A DNA stretch of 64,000 bases. Source: SIG607 sp045648445 (GTDB lineage: Bacteria > Bacillota > Clostridia > Oscillospirales > Acutalibacteraceae). The DNA lies in NCBI GenBank assembly GCA_045648445.1, contig JAZRNY010000014.1, positions 1-64,000 on the forward strand, given 5' to 3'. Of the stretch, positions 25,867-34,107 are shown piece after piece. Numbering within the stretch: position 1 is the stretch's first letter; each line of letters starts with the position of its first letter. Under the pieces are notes generated by a model. That model did no database searches. It was not told the origin of the DNA and was given only the letters and a program-made list of their open reading frames with translations. The position numbers and the translations under genes were made by a program.

Positions 25867-27018
25867 TCACACCTCAAGTAATTCTTCGTAACGTTTAATA
25901 TGGTTTTCTACCATACTGTTTCTTTCATATTTTTCTTCTACGTATTTTCTTGCGTTTTTACCTAATGATTCAGCATACTCTCTATCATTTACTAATTTCT
26001 GCATACATTCAATTAAGGATTCGGTATCACGCGGTTTACACAACAAACAAGATTCACCATCCACCAACACTTCACCTGCACCGGGTATATCTGTAGTTAT
26101 AACCGGACATCCCATAGCGCCTGCTTCTTGAAGCACCATTCCAAAACCCTCACGATAGGTCGGATGAACGTAACAATCAAAAGCAGCATAATATTTAACC
26201 ACTTCTTCTTTAGGCTTTAATCCGGTCAAAATCACGTTTTTTCCACATTCAGCCCATTCTTTAATATCTGCAGGAAAATCTTTTTCGGACAGTTCACTTC
26301 TACCTACGCATACTAATTTAAAATTTTCATTCTGTTCAGACATTTTTTTGGTGCTTCGAAATAATTCTAAGCTCCCTTTATCTCGACTTAATCTTCCTAC
26401 AAATCCAAAAACAAATTCTTGTTCAATTCCAAGTTCCTTACGTTTTTCTTCGCGATATTCGTTATATTTGCTCATATCATAAGCAGATAAATCCACTCCT
26501 ACTGTACCACCATTACCCACTACAGTAGCCTTTTCGGATTTATACAGTTTTTCATCAATGGCGAATTGGCGATTTTTCGTGCTAACCGCGTTTATATGTG
26601 TAGAGTTTTTGCAAGCAACTTTTTCAAGATATTTAAACAACTTTCGTTTAATTCCCGAAAATCCCACGTAACGAATGCCCCACTGACAATAAAGACGTTT
26701 TTTAACTTTTGCCATTTTGCCTGCCAACGAAGAGTAAAGGGCAGCGTTAGGTGTAGCGTAAATAATCATATCAAACTTTTCTTTTTTAAATAGTTTTTTA
26801 AGAGCGATGATTGATTTTACAGCGCCAAAATCAATTCCTCTGCTCATAGGAACAGAAATAAATTCAACGAAATCAGGTAACCATTCTTTCATATGGTCTG
26901 CAGAACTGCTGATAAATTTTATTTCTATCTCGGGATGCTTTTTATGGAAAGCTTCGACTTGAGGTACTACAAAAGCCCTTAAGGTTCCAGGTATCGTTGT
27001 CAAATAACCTATTTTCAT
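25867..27018 (-). CDS. Glycosyltransferase family 4 (CapM/PglA-like)
   Basis: The 383-residue GT-B enzyme opens MKIGYLTTIPGTLRAFVVPQ, has the RGIDF and YSSLAGKMAKVKKRLYCQWGIRYVGFSG blocks common to WbuB/CapM-type N-acetylhexosaminyl- or fucosaminyl transferases, and in the C-terminal domain FVGRLSRDKGSLEL, GLKPKEEVVKYYAAFDCYVHPTYREGFGMVLQEAGAMG in outline with the EGF-x7-E donor site. The ATG at 27018 follows GAGGTGT; an upstream in-frame extension of 13 codons is not supported. It could add the second sugar, possibly FucNAc. Confidence 0.86.
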   Translation of the reverse strand: MKIGYLTTIPGTLRAFVVPQVEAFHKKHPEIEIKFISSSADHMKEWLPDFVEFISVPMSRGIDFGAVKSIIALKKLFKKEKFDMIIYATPNAALYSSLAGKMAKVKKRLYCQWGIRYVGFSGIKRKLFKYLEKVACKNSTHINAVSTKNRQFAIDEKLYKSEKATVVGNGGTVGVDLSAYDMSKYNEYREEKRKELGIEQEFVFGFVGRLSRDKGSLELFRSTKKMSEQNENFKLVCVGRSELSEKDFPADIKEWAECGKNVILTGLKPKEEVVKYYAAFDCYVHPTYREGFGMVLQEAGAMGCPVITTDIPGAGEVLVDGESCLLCKPRDTESLIECMQKLVNDREYAESLGKNARKYVEEKYERNSMVENHIKRYEELLEV

Positions 27019-27116
27019 AACATACACCTCTTCAAAATATAACTCGTGTAACAACATATTTTTCAGTTTGTAGCAAACTTATTTCAAAACTCAGTTAACT
27101 TGCAAAAAAGTATTGA

Positions 27117-28352
27117 TTATATTCCTTTCTCACTGAGGTTTGCTACTAAATCGTGACGGATAAGATCGTTTCCGTTTTCATCAATTACTTTTATCCTTTG
27201 ATTAGCTAATTTGTGTTTTTCTTTAAGTTCTTCTATACTGCTTGTTTGAATGGTAAAACAAGCAACTCTGTCACCGCTGCATTTCATACTACCAACTTGA
27301 GTTCCTTTTGCTTTAAGCTGGTAATACTCACTAATTATTCCTTCATTAAGCAATTCCTCGAACCCCTCTAAACGGTCGATAACGCCGTCATTTGCATATA
27401 AAAACTCATTAACTATATACGGACGGTTTTCATAATTTTCTTCATAATGAGGTTTATTACCAAGGGTTAAATCAAGTACTGCTTTTACTACGTCAAAGCC
27501 TGAAACTCTCTTAATAAGTCTGAACTTAATTCCGCCACCCGTTCTTGCACAAAACTCAATAACCGAAATACGTTTGCCGTCGGTTATCAGCTGAATCAAC
27601 ATAGGAGTATCTTTAAGTTTAAATCCTTCTGCTATTTTTTGCGCAGTATCTTTGATTTTTTCGAAGATTTCATCTGATATACTTGCAGGGTTTCTGGTTC
27701 TGTGTATAACAAAACCTTCGCCCTTTACTTTATCGGAGTTAGAAGTTGTAAGAATTTTAGCCTTTCCGTTCTCAACGTAAACGTCAACTGTAACCTCTTC
27801 ACCCTCTACAAATTCTTCAACGACTACCGTACCTTCACGGCTGATTTTCTTAGCTTCATCAAAAGCCAAGCTTAACTCTTCGTTATTAACTACTTTTTTT
27901 ACACCGCGTGAAGAATAAGAATCTACAGGTTTTACTATAATCGGGAATTCAAGATGTTTGAATTTCTCAAAATCCAAATCTTTTAAAATCACGTATTGAG
28001 AAGTCGGCACACCGTTTTCAACAAAAATCTTTTTCATATATGATTTTTTAGAAACGTTTGTCGCCGTAGCGGCATCAATGTAGCAAGGAAGGGATAATTC
28101 TTCTGACACTTGCGCTACAATTTCGAGAACTTGGTCTGCGCAAACCGTTATAAGAAAATCCACGTTTTCTTTAACGGCAACATCTTTTATTGCTTCTTTA
28201 TCAAGTACCGAAACAGCATAAAAGATATCGCAGTATTTTCTACCCGATACTTTTTCATTCATATCCGCCAATACAACGGTTATGTTTCTGTTTTTAAGTT
28301 CTTCCATTAGCGCTATTTGAGGAATGCCACCGCACAAAACAAGTGCCTTCAT
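27117..28352 (-). CDS. ATP-grasp domain protein
   Basis: The 411-residue protein has a preATP-grasp Rossmann part (ALVLCGGIPQIALMEELKNR, 3-22), then the ATP-grasp fold: FPIIVKPVDSYSSRGVKKV with nucleotide-binding Lys, VVVEEFVEGEEVTVDVYV, and MLIQLITDGKRISVIEFCARTGGGIKF with the metal-binding Glu and Arg. Such enzymes join a carboxylate to an amine or thiol through an acyl phosphate. In a polysaccharide operon with an aminotransferase it may attach an amino acid or other acid to an amino sugar; that is inference. A 98-base gap separates it from the next gene, the longest within this operon. Confidence 0.82.
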   Translation of the reverse strand: MKALVLCGGIPQIALMEELKNRNITVVLADMNEKVSGRKYCDIFYAVSVLDKEAIKDVAVKENVDFLITVCADQVLEIVAQVSEELSLPCYIDAATATNVSKKSYMKKIFVENGVPTSQYVILKDLDFEKFKHLEFPIIVKPVDSYSSRGVKKVVNNEELSLAFDEAKKISREGTVVVEEFVEGEEVTVDVYVENGKAKILTTSNSDKVKGEGFVIHRTRNPASISDEIFEKIKDTAQKIAEGFKLKDTPMLIQLITDGKRISVIEFCARTGGGIKFRLIKRVSGFDVVKAVLDLTLGNKPHYEENYENRPYIVNEFLYANDGVIDRLEGFEELLNEGIISEYYQLKAKGTQVGSMKCSGDRVACFTIQTSSIEELKEKHKLANQRIKVIDENGNDLIRHDLVANLSEKGI

Positions 28353-28369
28353 AAACAGTCACCTTTCTG

Positions 28370-29011
28370 TCAATTTTTAGTTACAGTTTCCTTGGTTTCT
28401 TTTGCAGTTATGGTATCGTGCTTTGTAAAATCAATACCCTCTTTTTTTAGCACCACTGCAACCGTTTTAAAAAATATTTTAATGTCGAGCCAAAGAGAAA
28501 AAGTATCTATGTATCGAACGTCATATTCTATTTTTTCAGTCCAAGAAAGGTTATTTCGTCCGTTCACTTGAGCAAGACCCGTAATTCCCGGGCGCATATT
28601 ATGACGACGTTTTTGATCTTCGGTATATCTTTCAACCTGATAGGGAAGCGTTGGACGAGGTCCTACAAAGCTCATCGTTCCGTTTATGATGTTAAATATC
28701 TGCATAAGTTCATCAATGCTGGTTTTACGCAAAACTTTGCCGACTTTGGTTATTCTTTGTTTAGGTTCTAACATATTGCCGTCTTTATCTAAACTTTCCT
28801 CCGGAATCAGCATAGTACGAAATTTATATATCTTAAATACCTTACCGTCTTTACCCACTCTATCCTGAGTAAAAACTGCAGGACCTTTTGAAGTTGCTTT
28901 AATAACAATCGGCACAACTATAAGCACCGGAATAACGGTAAGCAAAACTACAATTAGACAGCCTGCAACGATATCAAAAGCACGTTTTATGAACAACTGA
29001 ATTTTTTTCAT
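28370..29011 (-). CDS. Initiating sugar-phosphate transferase (WbaP/WcaJ/PglC type)
   Basis: The 213-residue protein has one N-terminal membrane segment (about 12-36) followed by the bacterial sugar transferase domain: VFKIYKFRTM (about 57-66), GKVLRKTSIDELMQIFNI, the SFVGPRPTLP motif, and RPGITGLAQVNGRN. It transfers a sugar phosphate to undecaprenyl phosphate to start each repeat unit. The short form, lacking the extra N-terminal membrane helices, matches PglC-like enzymes, which often use diNAcBac- or FucNAc-type UDP sugars. It is second in the operon, 9 bases after the aminotransferase. Confidence 0.93.
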   Translation of the reverse strand: MKKIQLFIKRAFDIVAGCLIVVLLTVIPVLIVVPIVIKATSKGPAVFTQDRVGKDGKVFKIYKFRTMLIPEESLDKDGNMLEPKQRITKVGKVLRKTSIDELMQIFNIINGTMSFVGPRPTLPYQVERYTEDQKRRHNMRPGITGLAQVNGRNNLSWTEKIEYDVRYIDTFSLWLDIKIFFKTVAVVLKKEGIDFTKHDTITAKETKETVTKN

Positions 29012-29020
29012 ATTTTCTCC

Positions 29021-30139
29021 TTAAAACAAACTTTTTATTATGCTGATAACCTTTTCCTGTTCTTCTTCAGTCATCTTTATATCGCTGGGAAGACATACGC
29101 CGCGGCTGAAGATATCTTCGCTGACGCTGTTTTCGTTAACCGAAATAAAGTCATATCCTTCAAAAAGCGGATGCATATGCATCGGTTTCCAAATCGGACG
29201 AGCCTCGATATTTTCTTTTTCGAGAGCATTAACTATATCCATAAACTGAACGTTACAGCCTTCATCAATAAGCATACAGGAAAGCCAGAAGTTAGGCTCC
29301 ATATAATCAAGATAAGGATTCATTTTAACAGGCAAATCCTTAAAGGCTTCTTCATAGCGTTCATAAATCTTTTTCTTTAACGCCTTATGCTCGTCAAGAT
29401 GCAGAAGTTGTCCTCTGCCTATACCTGCAACTATGTTACTCATTCGGTAATTATAGCCTGTTTCGCTATGCTGATACCAAGGTGCAGGGTCACGGGACTG
29501 TGTTGACCAGAAACGAGCCTTTTTGATAGCTTCTTCATCATCACTAAGCAACATACCGCCGCCCGAAGTGGTAATGATTTTATTTCCGTTAAAGCTTATA
29601 GCGTTGTATTTGCCAAAAGTTCCTGTTTGAATGCCTTTGTACTTTGCAGAAAGGCTTTCGGCAGCATCTTCAATAAGAACAGCGCCGTGTTCATCGCAAA
29701 TAGCCTTAATTTCATCAAGTTGCGCGGGAACGCCGTAAAGATTAACAACTACAACACATTTACATTCGGGATATTTTTCGAAGGCAAGTTTTAAAGCCTC
29801 GGGGTCCATATTCCAGGTTTCGTATTCGCTGTCAATAAATACCTGTCTTGCGTTTTCGTATGTAACGGCATTAACGGTTGCCGCAAAGGTAAGGTCGGAA
29901 CAAAAAACAACATCTCCCGACTTAACGCCTGCCAGTTTAACAGCTAAATGGAGAGCCGACGTTCCACTTATACAAGCAGCGGCAGATTTAACTCCGATAT
30001 ATTCAGCCATTTCTTTTTCAAAACCGTCAACATTTGCGCCGAGAGGTGCTACCCAGTTAGTATCAAAAGCTTCTTTTATAAACTGTTGTTCTTCGCCGTG
30101 CATTGTAGGAGAAGAGAGGAAAATACGTTTATTGCCCAT
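29021..30139 (-). CDS. DegT/DnrJ/EryC1/StrS-family aminotransferase
   Basis: This 372-residue PLP enzyme acts on keto sugars of nucleotide sugars. It shows VAPLGANVDGFEKEMAEYIG, SGTSALHLAV, SDLTFAATVN, VVVNLYGVPAQ, IEDAAESLSAKY and FNGNKIITTSGGG with the PLP lysine. The start NKRIFLSSPTMHGEEQQF closely follows the PglE-like group that makes UDP-4-amino-4,6-dideoxy sugars. Its 4-keto substrate would come from a dehydratase; the only one in the window is CapE, which makes the L-ido-type product, so another dehydratase elsewhere may be needed. It is the first gene of the operon. Confidence 0.92.
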   Translation of the reverse strand: MGNKRIFLSSPTMHGEEQQFIKEAFDTNWVAPLGANVDGFEKEMAEYIGVKSAAACISGTSALHLAVKLAGVKSGDVVFCSDLTFAATVNAVTYENARQVFIDSEYETWNMDPEALKLAFEKYPECKCVVVVNLYGVPAQLDEIKAICDEHGAVLIEDAAESLSAKYKGIQTGTFGKYNAISFNGNKIITTSGGGMLLSDDEEAIKKARFWSTQSRDPAPWYQHSETGYNYRMSNIVAGIGRGQLLHLDEHKALKKKIYERYEEAFKDLPVKMNPYLDYMEPNFWLSCMLIDEGCNVQFMDIVNALEKENIEARPIWKPMHMHPLFEGYDFISVNENSVSEDIFSRGVCLPSDIKMTEEEQEKVISIIKSLF

Positions 30140-30176
30140 AGCGGTACACTTCCTTAACTAGTATTATAATATATAT

Positions 30177-30205
30177 ATTATAATACAGTTTAAAGAAATA
30201 GTCAA
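30177..30205 (-). promoter_or_regulatory. Promoter of the polysaccharide operon
   Basis: On the minus strand TTGACT, 17 bases, TATAAT. It ends 37 bases before the aminotransferase ATG. A second TATAAT-like box forms the palindrome ATTATAATATATATATTATAAT right after it. No terminator or antiterminator site lies between promoter and first gene. Confidence 0.85.
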
Positions 30206-30231
30206 TATGTAATAAATCGCCTGATTTTTGC

Positions 30232-31122
30232 TTATTTAACGCCTATATATTCCATGGCAGTTTTAGCATATTCTGAAATGTATCTGCCTTTTTTTATTAC
30301 AATAGCAGGGCTGCGTGATATACCCGTTTTTTTCAAATTATATAGCGAAACATTTTTATCAAGTCCTGTAACTTGCGCAAATTTCAAAGGAATAAGAGTT
30401 GCTCCTACTCCGTTACAGGCAAGATTATACGCAGTAGTAACTCCAACCACCTCAGTTGCAATATTTAAACTCACATTTTCAATTTTACATAATTTGTCAA
30501 ACAAAACTCTCAGTTCCTGATTTTTTGAAAGTGCAATAAATGGAATTTCCTTGCAGTCTTCAAAGCTTATTTGTGAATTGCTGTTCGATGGCAGTTTTTT
30601 TGAAAATTCTTTTGGTATAACTAAAACGACCTTTTCTTCTTCTAAAGGAAACGTATCGAACGTGCTGTCATCCACCGGAAGATTAAGTATAGAAAAATCA
30701 ACAATACCGTCTGCAGTATCCTTTTGAAGACCGGCACTGTTTTTTTCATCTAAAACTATTTGAAGCCCCGGAAACCGAAAGTGCAATTTCTTGATAACGT
30801 CAGTAAGAAAATACGATGCCTTAAATGGCGAAATACCAATAACAAGCCTTCCCTTTTCGCCCGTTCTGAATGCCTCCATTGAGCGATATAATTCTTCTTC
30901 CCTGTAAAGTATATCTTTGGCATTCTGCACAAAATACTCCCCCGCAGGAGTAAGTTTTAAGGGTGATTCATTTCTATCAAACAATGTGACGTCCAACTCT
31001 TTTTCAAGACTTAAAATTTGCTTACTTAAAGCAGGTTGAGTTATCCCCAGAAGCTGAGCCGCCTGACTTATATTCATAATTTCTGATAAAAACACCACGT
31101 ACTGAAGTTGTTTTGTGTTCAT
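30232..31122 (-). CDS. LysR-family transcriptional regulator
   Basis: The 296-residue protein has the N-terminal winged helix: MNTKQLQYVVFLSEIMNISQ, AAQLLGITQPALSKQI, LEKELDVTLFDRN, followed by the effector-binding domain from about residue 88 (GRLVIGISPFKASYFLTD). The ATG at 31122 lies 6 bases from AAAGGTG. It follows the TRAP-like transporter genes on the same strand, which it may control together with a small acid inducer. It stands about 90 bases before the polysaccharide operon with no clear terminator in between, so read-through is possible. Confidence 0.92.
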   Translation of the reverse strand: MNTKQLQYVVFLSEIMNISQAAQLLGITQPALSKQILSLEKELDVTLFDRNESPLKLTPAGEYFVQNAKDILYREEELYRSMEAFRTGEKGRLVIGISPFKASYFLTDVIKKLHFRFPGLQIVLDEKNSAGLQKDTADGIVDFSILNLPVDDSTFDTFPLEEEKVVLVIPKEFSKKLPSNSNSQISFEDCKEIPFIALSKNQELRVLFDKLCKIENVSLNIATEVVGVTTAYNLACNGVGATLIPLKFAQVTGLDKNVSLYNLKKTGISRSPAIVIKKGRYISEYAKTAMEYIGVK

Positions 31123-31146
31123 ATAATTCACCTTTTCCAGTTAAAT

Positions 31147-31171
31147 AAAAGCATCCTTTAAGGATGCTTTT
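31147..31171. terminator. Terminator after the TRAP permease genes
   Basis: AAAAGCATCCTT and AAGGATGCTTTT form an almost loop-less palindrome between the 97-residue gene and the LysR gene, with T4 on both strands. Confidence 0.75.
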
Positions 31172-31174
31172 AAA

Positions 31175-31468
31175 TTATACTTCTCCCTCATGTTTTTTTG
31201 CATGCTTCTTTTCAGGTGTCAATGCTTTCTCACCTGCAAGATACATAGATAAAAGGCCTAACAGCACCATAATTACAGAAAGATATATTATTACCGGAAT
31301 GATTTTTTCATATATAACGCAACAAATCAGTGTTGCTGTATTGCCGCCGATAATAAGCGCAACAAGATAACCAAAAAACGTGAGTCCACCTGCAAAGAGA
31401 GAAATCATTATTCCGTATCCAAAAATCATTTTTAAAACGTCGGATATTTTTTTAAAAAACTTTTTCAT
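31175..31468 (-). CDS. Small membrane protein, partner of the DctM-like permease
   Basis: A 97-residue protein with two strong hydrophobic segments (about 17-45 and 52-80), a basic N terminus (KKFFKKISDVLK) and a charged C-terminal tail rich in Lys, Glu and His. I do not recognise the family. TRAP systems have a small DctQ subunit with four helices; this is shorter and may be a reduced equivalent. It lies 13 bases after the permease gene, has a GGAG-like ribosome binding site and ends at a terminator, so a functional pair is likely. Confidence 0.6.
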   Translation of the reverse strand: MKKFFKKISDVLKMIFGYGIMISLFAGGLTFFGYLVALIIGGNTATLICCVIYEKIIPVIIYLSVIMVLLGLLSMYLAGEKALTPEKKHAKKHEGEV

Positions 31469-31481
31469 ATTTAATCTCCTC

Positions 31482-32846
31482 TCATATGCCTATAACGGGT
31501 AACCATCCCATAAGAATGACAACCTGCAAAATAAACTGAGCCGCAACCCACCACAAATTGTTCTTGATAGTTTTACTGAAATCAGACTCTGCAATGGTCA
31601 TTCCTGCATACATACCGAGTCCCAACGGAGGAGTAATGCCACACATAACGCCACAAATACATGGAAGCATAGCGGCAGCCAACAACGGATTAACACCTAC
31701 GTTTTCAAGCAATATTATAAAGACAGGGCCAAAAATAACAACCTGAGAAGAGCCCGGAACCACCATTCCCATCACACAGGTAATAGCGCAAATTGCCAAC
31801 ACCATACCTAGCTTTCCAAAATTCCATGTAGCCATAAGCTCACCCAAAGTCTTTGCCACTTCCATATCTGCAAACAATGCGCCTATCATATAACCGAACA
31901 CACATACACCTATTGCCGGAGAAATAGATTTCACGCCGTTTGCGAATATTTTTGCAATCTTATTCGGAGTAACGGTAGATTTATCCTTTACCACAATACA
32001 CGCATAAATTGCCGAAACGCCTGCCACAAAAAGCAAAACTGATTTTGAAAGATATTTAGCGCCAACTGTTCCGAGTCGAGCAACAAAAAAATAGTCCGCC
32101 AAAAGCGCATCCAAAATAAAAGGCAACAAAATAACCACCGGAAGCAACAGTCCCTGCCAACTTGCCTTAAAGGTCTCCTTAAGGCTCGGGATTTCATCTT
32201 TGCTCATAGGTTGAACCTTATAATACCTACAAAACGCCCAAACCATAATAAGACGCTGAGCTATAAACCACAAAGCCACACCCCAAAGAATTATCCAAAA
32301 TCTTCCTTGTGATACGTCTGCAATACCTTTTTCTGCAGCATAAGCAGAAAAAGCAGTCATTGCGGCAACTATATTGGAAGAAGGCGGTATCATATTACCC
32401 ATATAACTGGCATTAGACTCGATATTTGCGGCAAGTTCTGCAGGAAATCCCGTACGCTTCATAGCAGGAATAGTCAGAGTACCGGTAGCCATTACGTTTC
32501 CGGGGCCCGATCCTGACAAAGCGCCCATAAAAGCGCTCGCTATCACCGCAGTATAACCTGCTCCGCCCCTTATACGACCAATAAGTGACAGTATAATAAC
32601 AATACAACTGTCAACAATTTTTGTTTTAGTCAGAAGTATTGACAAAGCCACAAAAGCCACCATTGAATAAAGCAGCGATGTCGACAGCCCTTCTTCTATG
32701 TAGTTCCATACGCTTCCCCAATTACCTGTAACGCATAAAAGCACAATAAAAGCAAGAAGAACCGCTTCGTAAACAGGGCGCTTAACCGCCAAAAACCATA
32801 CACAGATTACTACCAACATAATTCCTAAATACATCAAAGATTCCAC
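31482..32846 (-). CDS. TRAP transporter large permease (DctM-like)
   Basis: The 454-residue protein has about 11-12 hydrophobic segments. ALSGSGPGNVMATGTLTIPAMKRTGFP followed by AANIESNASYMGNMIPPSS is the conserved DctM block, repeated in related form near the C terminus (VVPGSSQVVIFGP, then LPCICGVMCGITPPLG), as expected of the two-repeat elevator fold. No DctP solute-binding protein is beside it. The GTG at 32846 lies 8 bases from GAGGTG and is preferred over the ATG four codons later. Substrate is likely an organic or sugar acid. Genes are led by a consensus promoter and followed by a LysR gene. Confidence 0.85.
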   Translation of the reverse strand: MESLMYLGIMLVVICVWFLAVKRPVYEAVLLAFIVLLCVTGNWGSVWNYIEEGLSTSLLYSMVAFVALSILLTKTKIVDSCIVIILSLIGRIRGGAGYTAVIASAFMGALSGSGPGNVMATGTLTIPAMKRTGFPAELAANIESNASYMGNMIPPSSNIVAAMTAFSAYAAEKGIADVSQGRFWIILWGVALWFIAQRLIMVWAFCRYYKVQPMSKDEIPSLKETFKASWQGLLLPVVILLPFILDALLADYFFVARLGTVGAKYLSKSVLLFVAGVSAIYACIVVKDKSTVTPNKIAKIFANGVKSISPAIGVCVFGYMIGALFADMEVAKTLGELMATWNFGKLGMVLAICAITCVMGMVVPGSSQVVIFGPVFIILLENVGVNPLLAAAMLPCICGVMCGITPPLGLGMYAGMTIAESDFSKTIKNNLWWVAAQFILQVVILMGWLPVIGI

Positions 32847-32903
32847 AATATGCGCACCTCAATATTACAAAATAGTTATGAAACCCATTACATTTCAGTT
32901 ATG

Positions 32904-32932
32904 ATTATACCGATATTTTCACTTTTTGTCAA
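32904..32932 (-). promoter_or_regulatory. Promoter of the DctM-like permease
   Basis: A perfect consensus on the minus strand: TTGACA, 17 bases, TATAAT. The -10 ends 57 bases before the GTG start. Confidence 0.9.
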
Positions 32933-32940
32933 TAAAAATC

Positions 32941-32969
32941 TTGATTTTTTATGCCAAAAAAGTTATTCT
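32941..32969 (+). promoter_or_regulatory. Promoter of the DUF89 gene
   Basis: TTGATT, 17 bases, TATTCT. It is divergent from and immediately adjacent to the permease promoter; the -10 ends 43 bases before the ATG. Confidence 0.55.
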
Positions 32970-33012
32970 ATGTAAGAAAACTCATCAACTTAGAACAAAC
33001 GGTGATTAAGTT

Positions 33013-33855
33013 ATGGAAATACTAGAAGGATGTCTGCCCTGTCTTTTATCGCAGGCGCAAAGGGCGGCAAAAATGGCGAGTAATTCGCCCGAAGTTAGGC
33101 AAAATGTTTTAAATCTTGCTAACGAAATACTAAAAAATTATAAAAACTACGAAAATGCGCCTCATTTGGCACAAGCAATTTACGAGGCAGTGCAAAGCGT
33201 CACAAAGGAAGAAGACCCCTTTACGAAAATCAAAGAAAACGATATAGAGGTTGCCAAGTCGCTTATCCCCGTTTTGAAAGATTTTATTAAATCTTCAAAA
33301 GATTCCCACTACGCAGCGTTAAAGGTAGGGGCAGTAGGCAACAATCTTGATAGCGCCATAGTTAGCAATCTGAATATTTCTTCAAAAATAACCAACGAAT
33401 TAAACGCGCCTTTTTCTATATGCGATATTAATATTTTTAAAGAAAAACTAACAACCGCAAAAACCGTTTTAATAGTCGGAGATAACTCAGGGGAAGCAAT
33501 TTTTGACGAAGTTTTTATGGATAATTATCCAAATTTATCCTTTTTTTATGCAGTGCGCAGCGCACCCATTATAAATGACGTCACCCTAAAGGAAATAAAA
33601 CTCACCAACATAAGCAAAAATGCAAAAGTTTTTCCATCGGGCAGTCGTGCGCCAGGCAGTGTTTTAAGTCAATGTTCGCCTGTATTTAAGGCGTTACTAA
33701 AGGATGCAGATATAGTAATCAGCAAAGGGCAAGGCAACTACGAAAGCCTGAGCGAAGTTAAAAACATCTTCTTTTTGCTTAAGGCAAAATGCCCTGTAAT
33801 TGCCTCGCGTTTCGGCGTCGATTCAGGAAGTTATATTTTTAAATTTAATGCATAA
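33013..33855 (+). CDS. DUF89/ARMT1-like damage-control phosphatase family protein
   Basis: The 280-residue protein begins MEILEGCLPCLLSQAQRAAK with the paired Cys of the bacterial DUF89 group, and holds the metal and phosphate motifs LIVGDNSGEAIFDEVF (about 155-170), YAVRSAPIINDVT and VISKGQGNYESLSE. Family members dephosphorylate damaged or over-reactive sugar phosphates and phosphometabolites with Mn or Co. The gene stands alone, divergent from the transporter. The exact substrate is unknown. Confidence 0.88.
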   Translation: MEILEGCLPCLLSQAQRAAKMASNSPEVRQNVLNLANEILKNYKNYENAPHLAQAIYEAVQSVTKEEDPFTKIKENDIEVAKSLIPVLKDFIKSSKDSHYAALKVGAVGNNLDSAIVSNLNISSKITNELNAPFSICDINIFKEKLTTAKTVLIVGDNSGEAIFDEVFMDNYPNLSFFYAVRSAPIINDVTLKEIKLTNISKNAKVFPSGSRAPGSVLSQCSPVFKALLKDADIVISKGQGNYESLSEVKNIFFLLKAKCPVIASRFGVDSGSYIFKFNA

Positions 33856-33887
33856 ATATGTCAAAATATGCAAAAAGCAAGTTTCAA

Positions 33888-34041
33888 TACCACTTTTTAG
33901 AAATATCTCGCCTTTGGCGAGGTATTCTAAAGAATATCACCGTGAGACCTGTCTCACAATATCACTAATCTATTTATCTTTGAGATAGGTATAATTTCAA
34001 AGCATATAACCTACTATGACACTTTCAGTAAATAAGTGTCA
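33888..34041. repeat. Second palindromic repeat locus, related to 5334-5720
   Basis: This non-coding gap contains the hairpin CTCGCC-TTT-GGCGAG (33907-33921), AATATCAC (33933-33940), GTGAGAC-CT-GTCTCAC (33942-33957), AATATCAC again (33958-33965) and CTTTGAGATAGG (33978-33989). In reverse complement this matches 5486-5523 of the first element: CCTATCTCAAAG, a spacer, GTGATATT, GTGAGAC/GTCTCAC. A further 8-bp hairpin TGACACTT/AAGTGTCA (34017-34041) lies inside a CCTACT/AGTAGG pair. No open frame of note is present. Confidence 0.75.
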
Positions 34042-34056
34042 ATTTTTATACAAAAT

Positions 34057-34096
34057 GAAAGTAGGGAGACACTTCTTTACGAAGTATCTCCCTTTC
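34057..34096 (-). terminator. Terminator of the membrane-bound XRE gene
   Basis: GGGAGACACTTC (34064-34075) pairs with GAAGTATCTCCC (34081-34092), extended outward by GAAAG/CTTTC, loop TTTAC. Its core is shared with the hairpin at 39250-39280. Confidence 0.75.
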
Positions 34097-34107
34097 GTGC
34101 GTATTTT

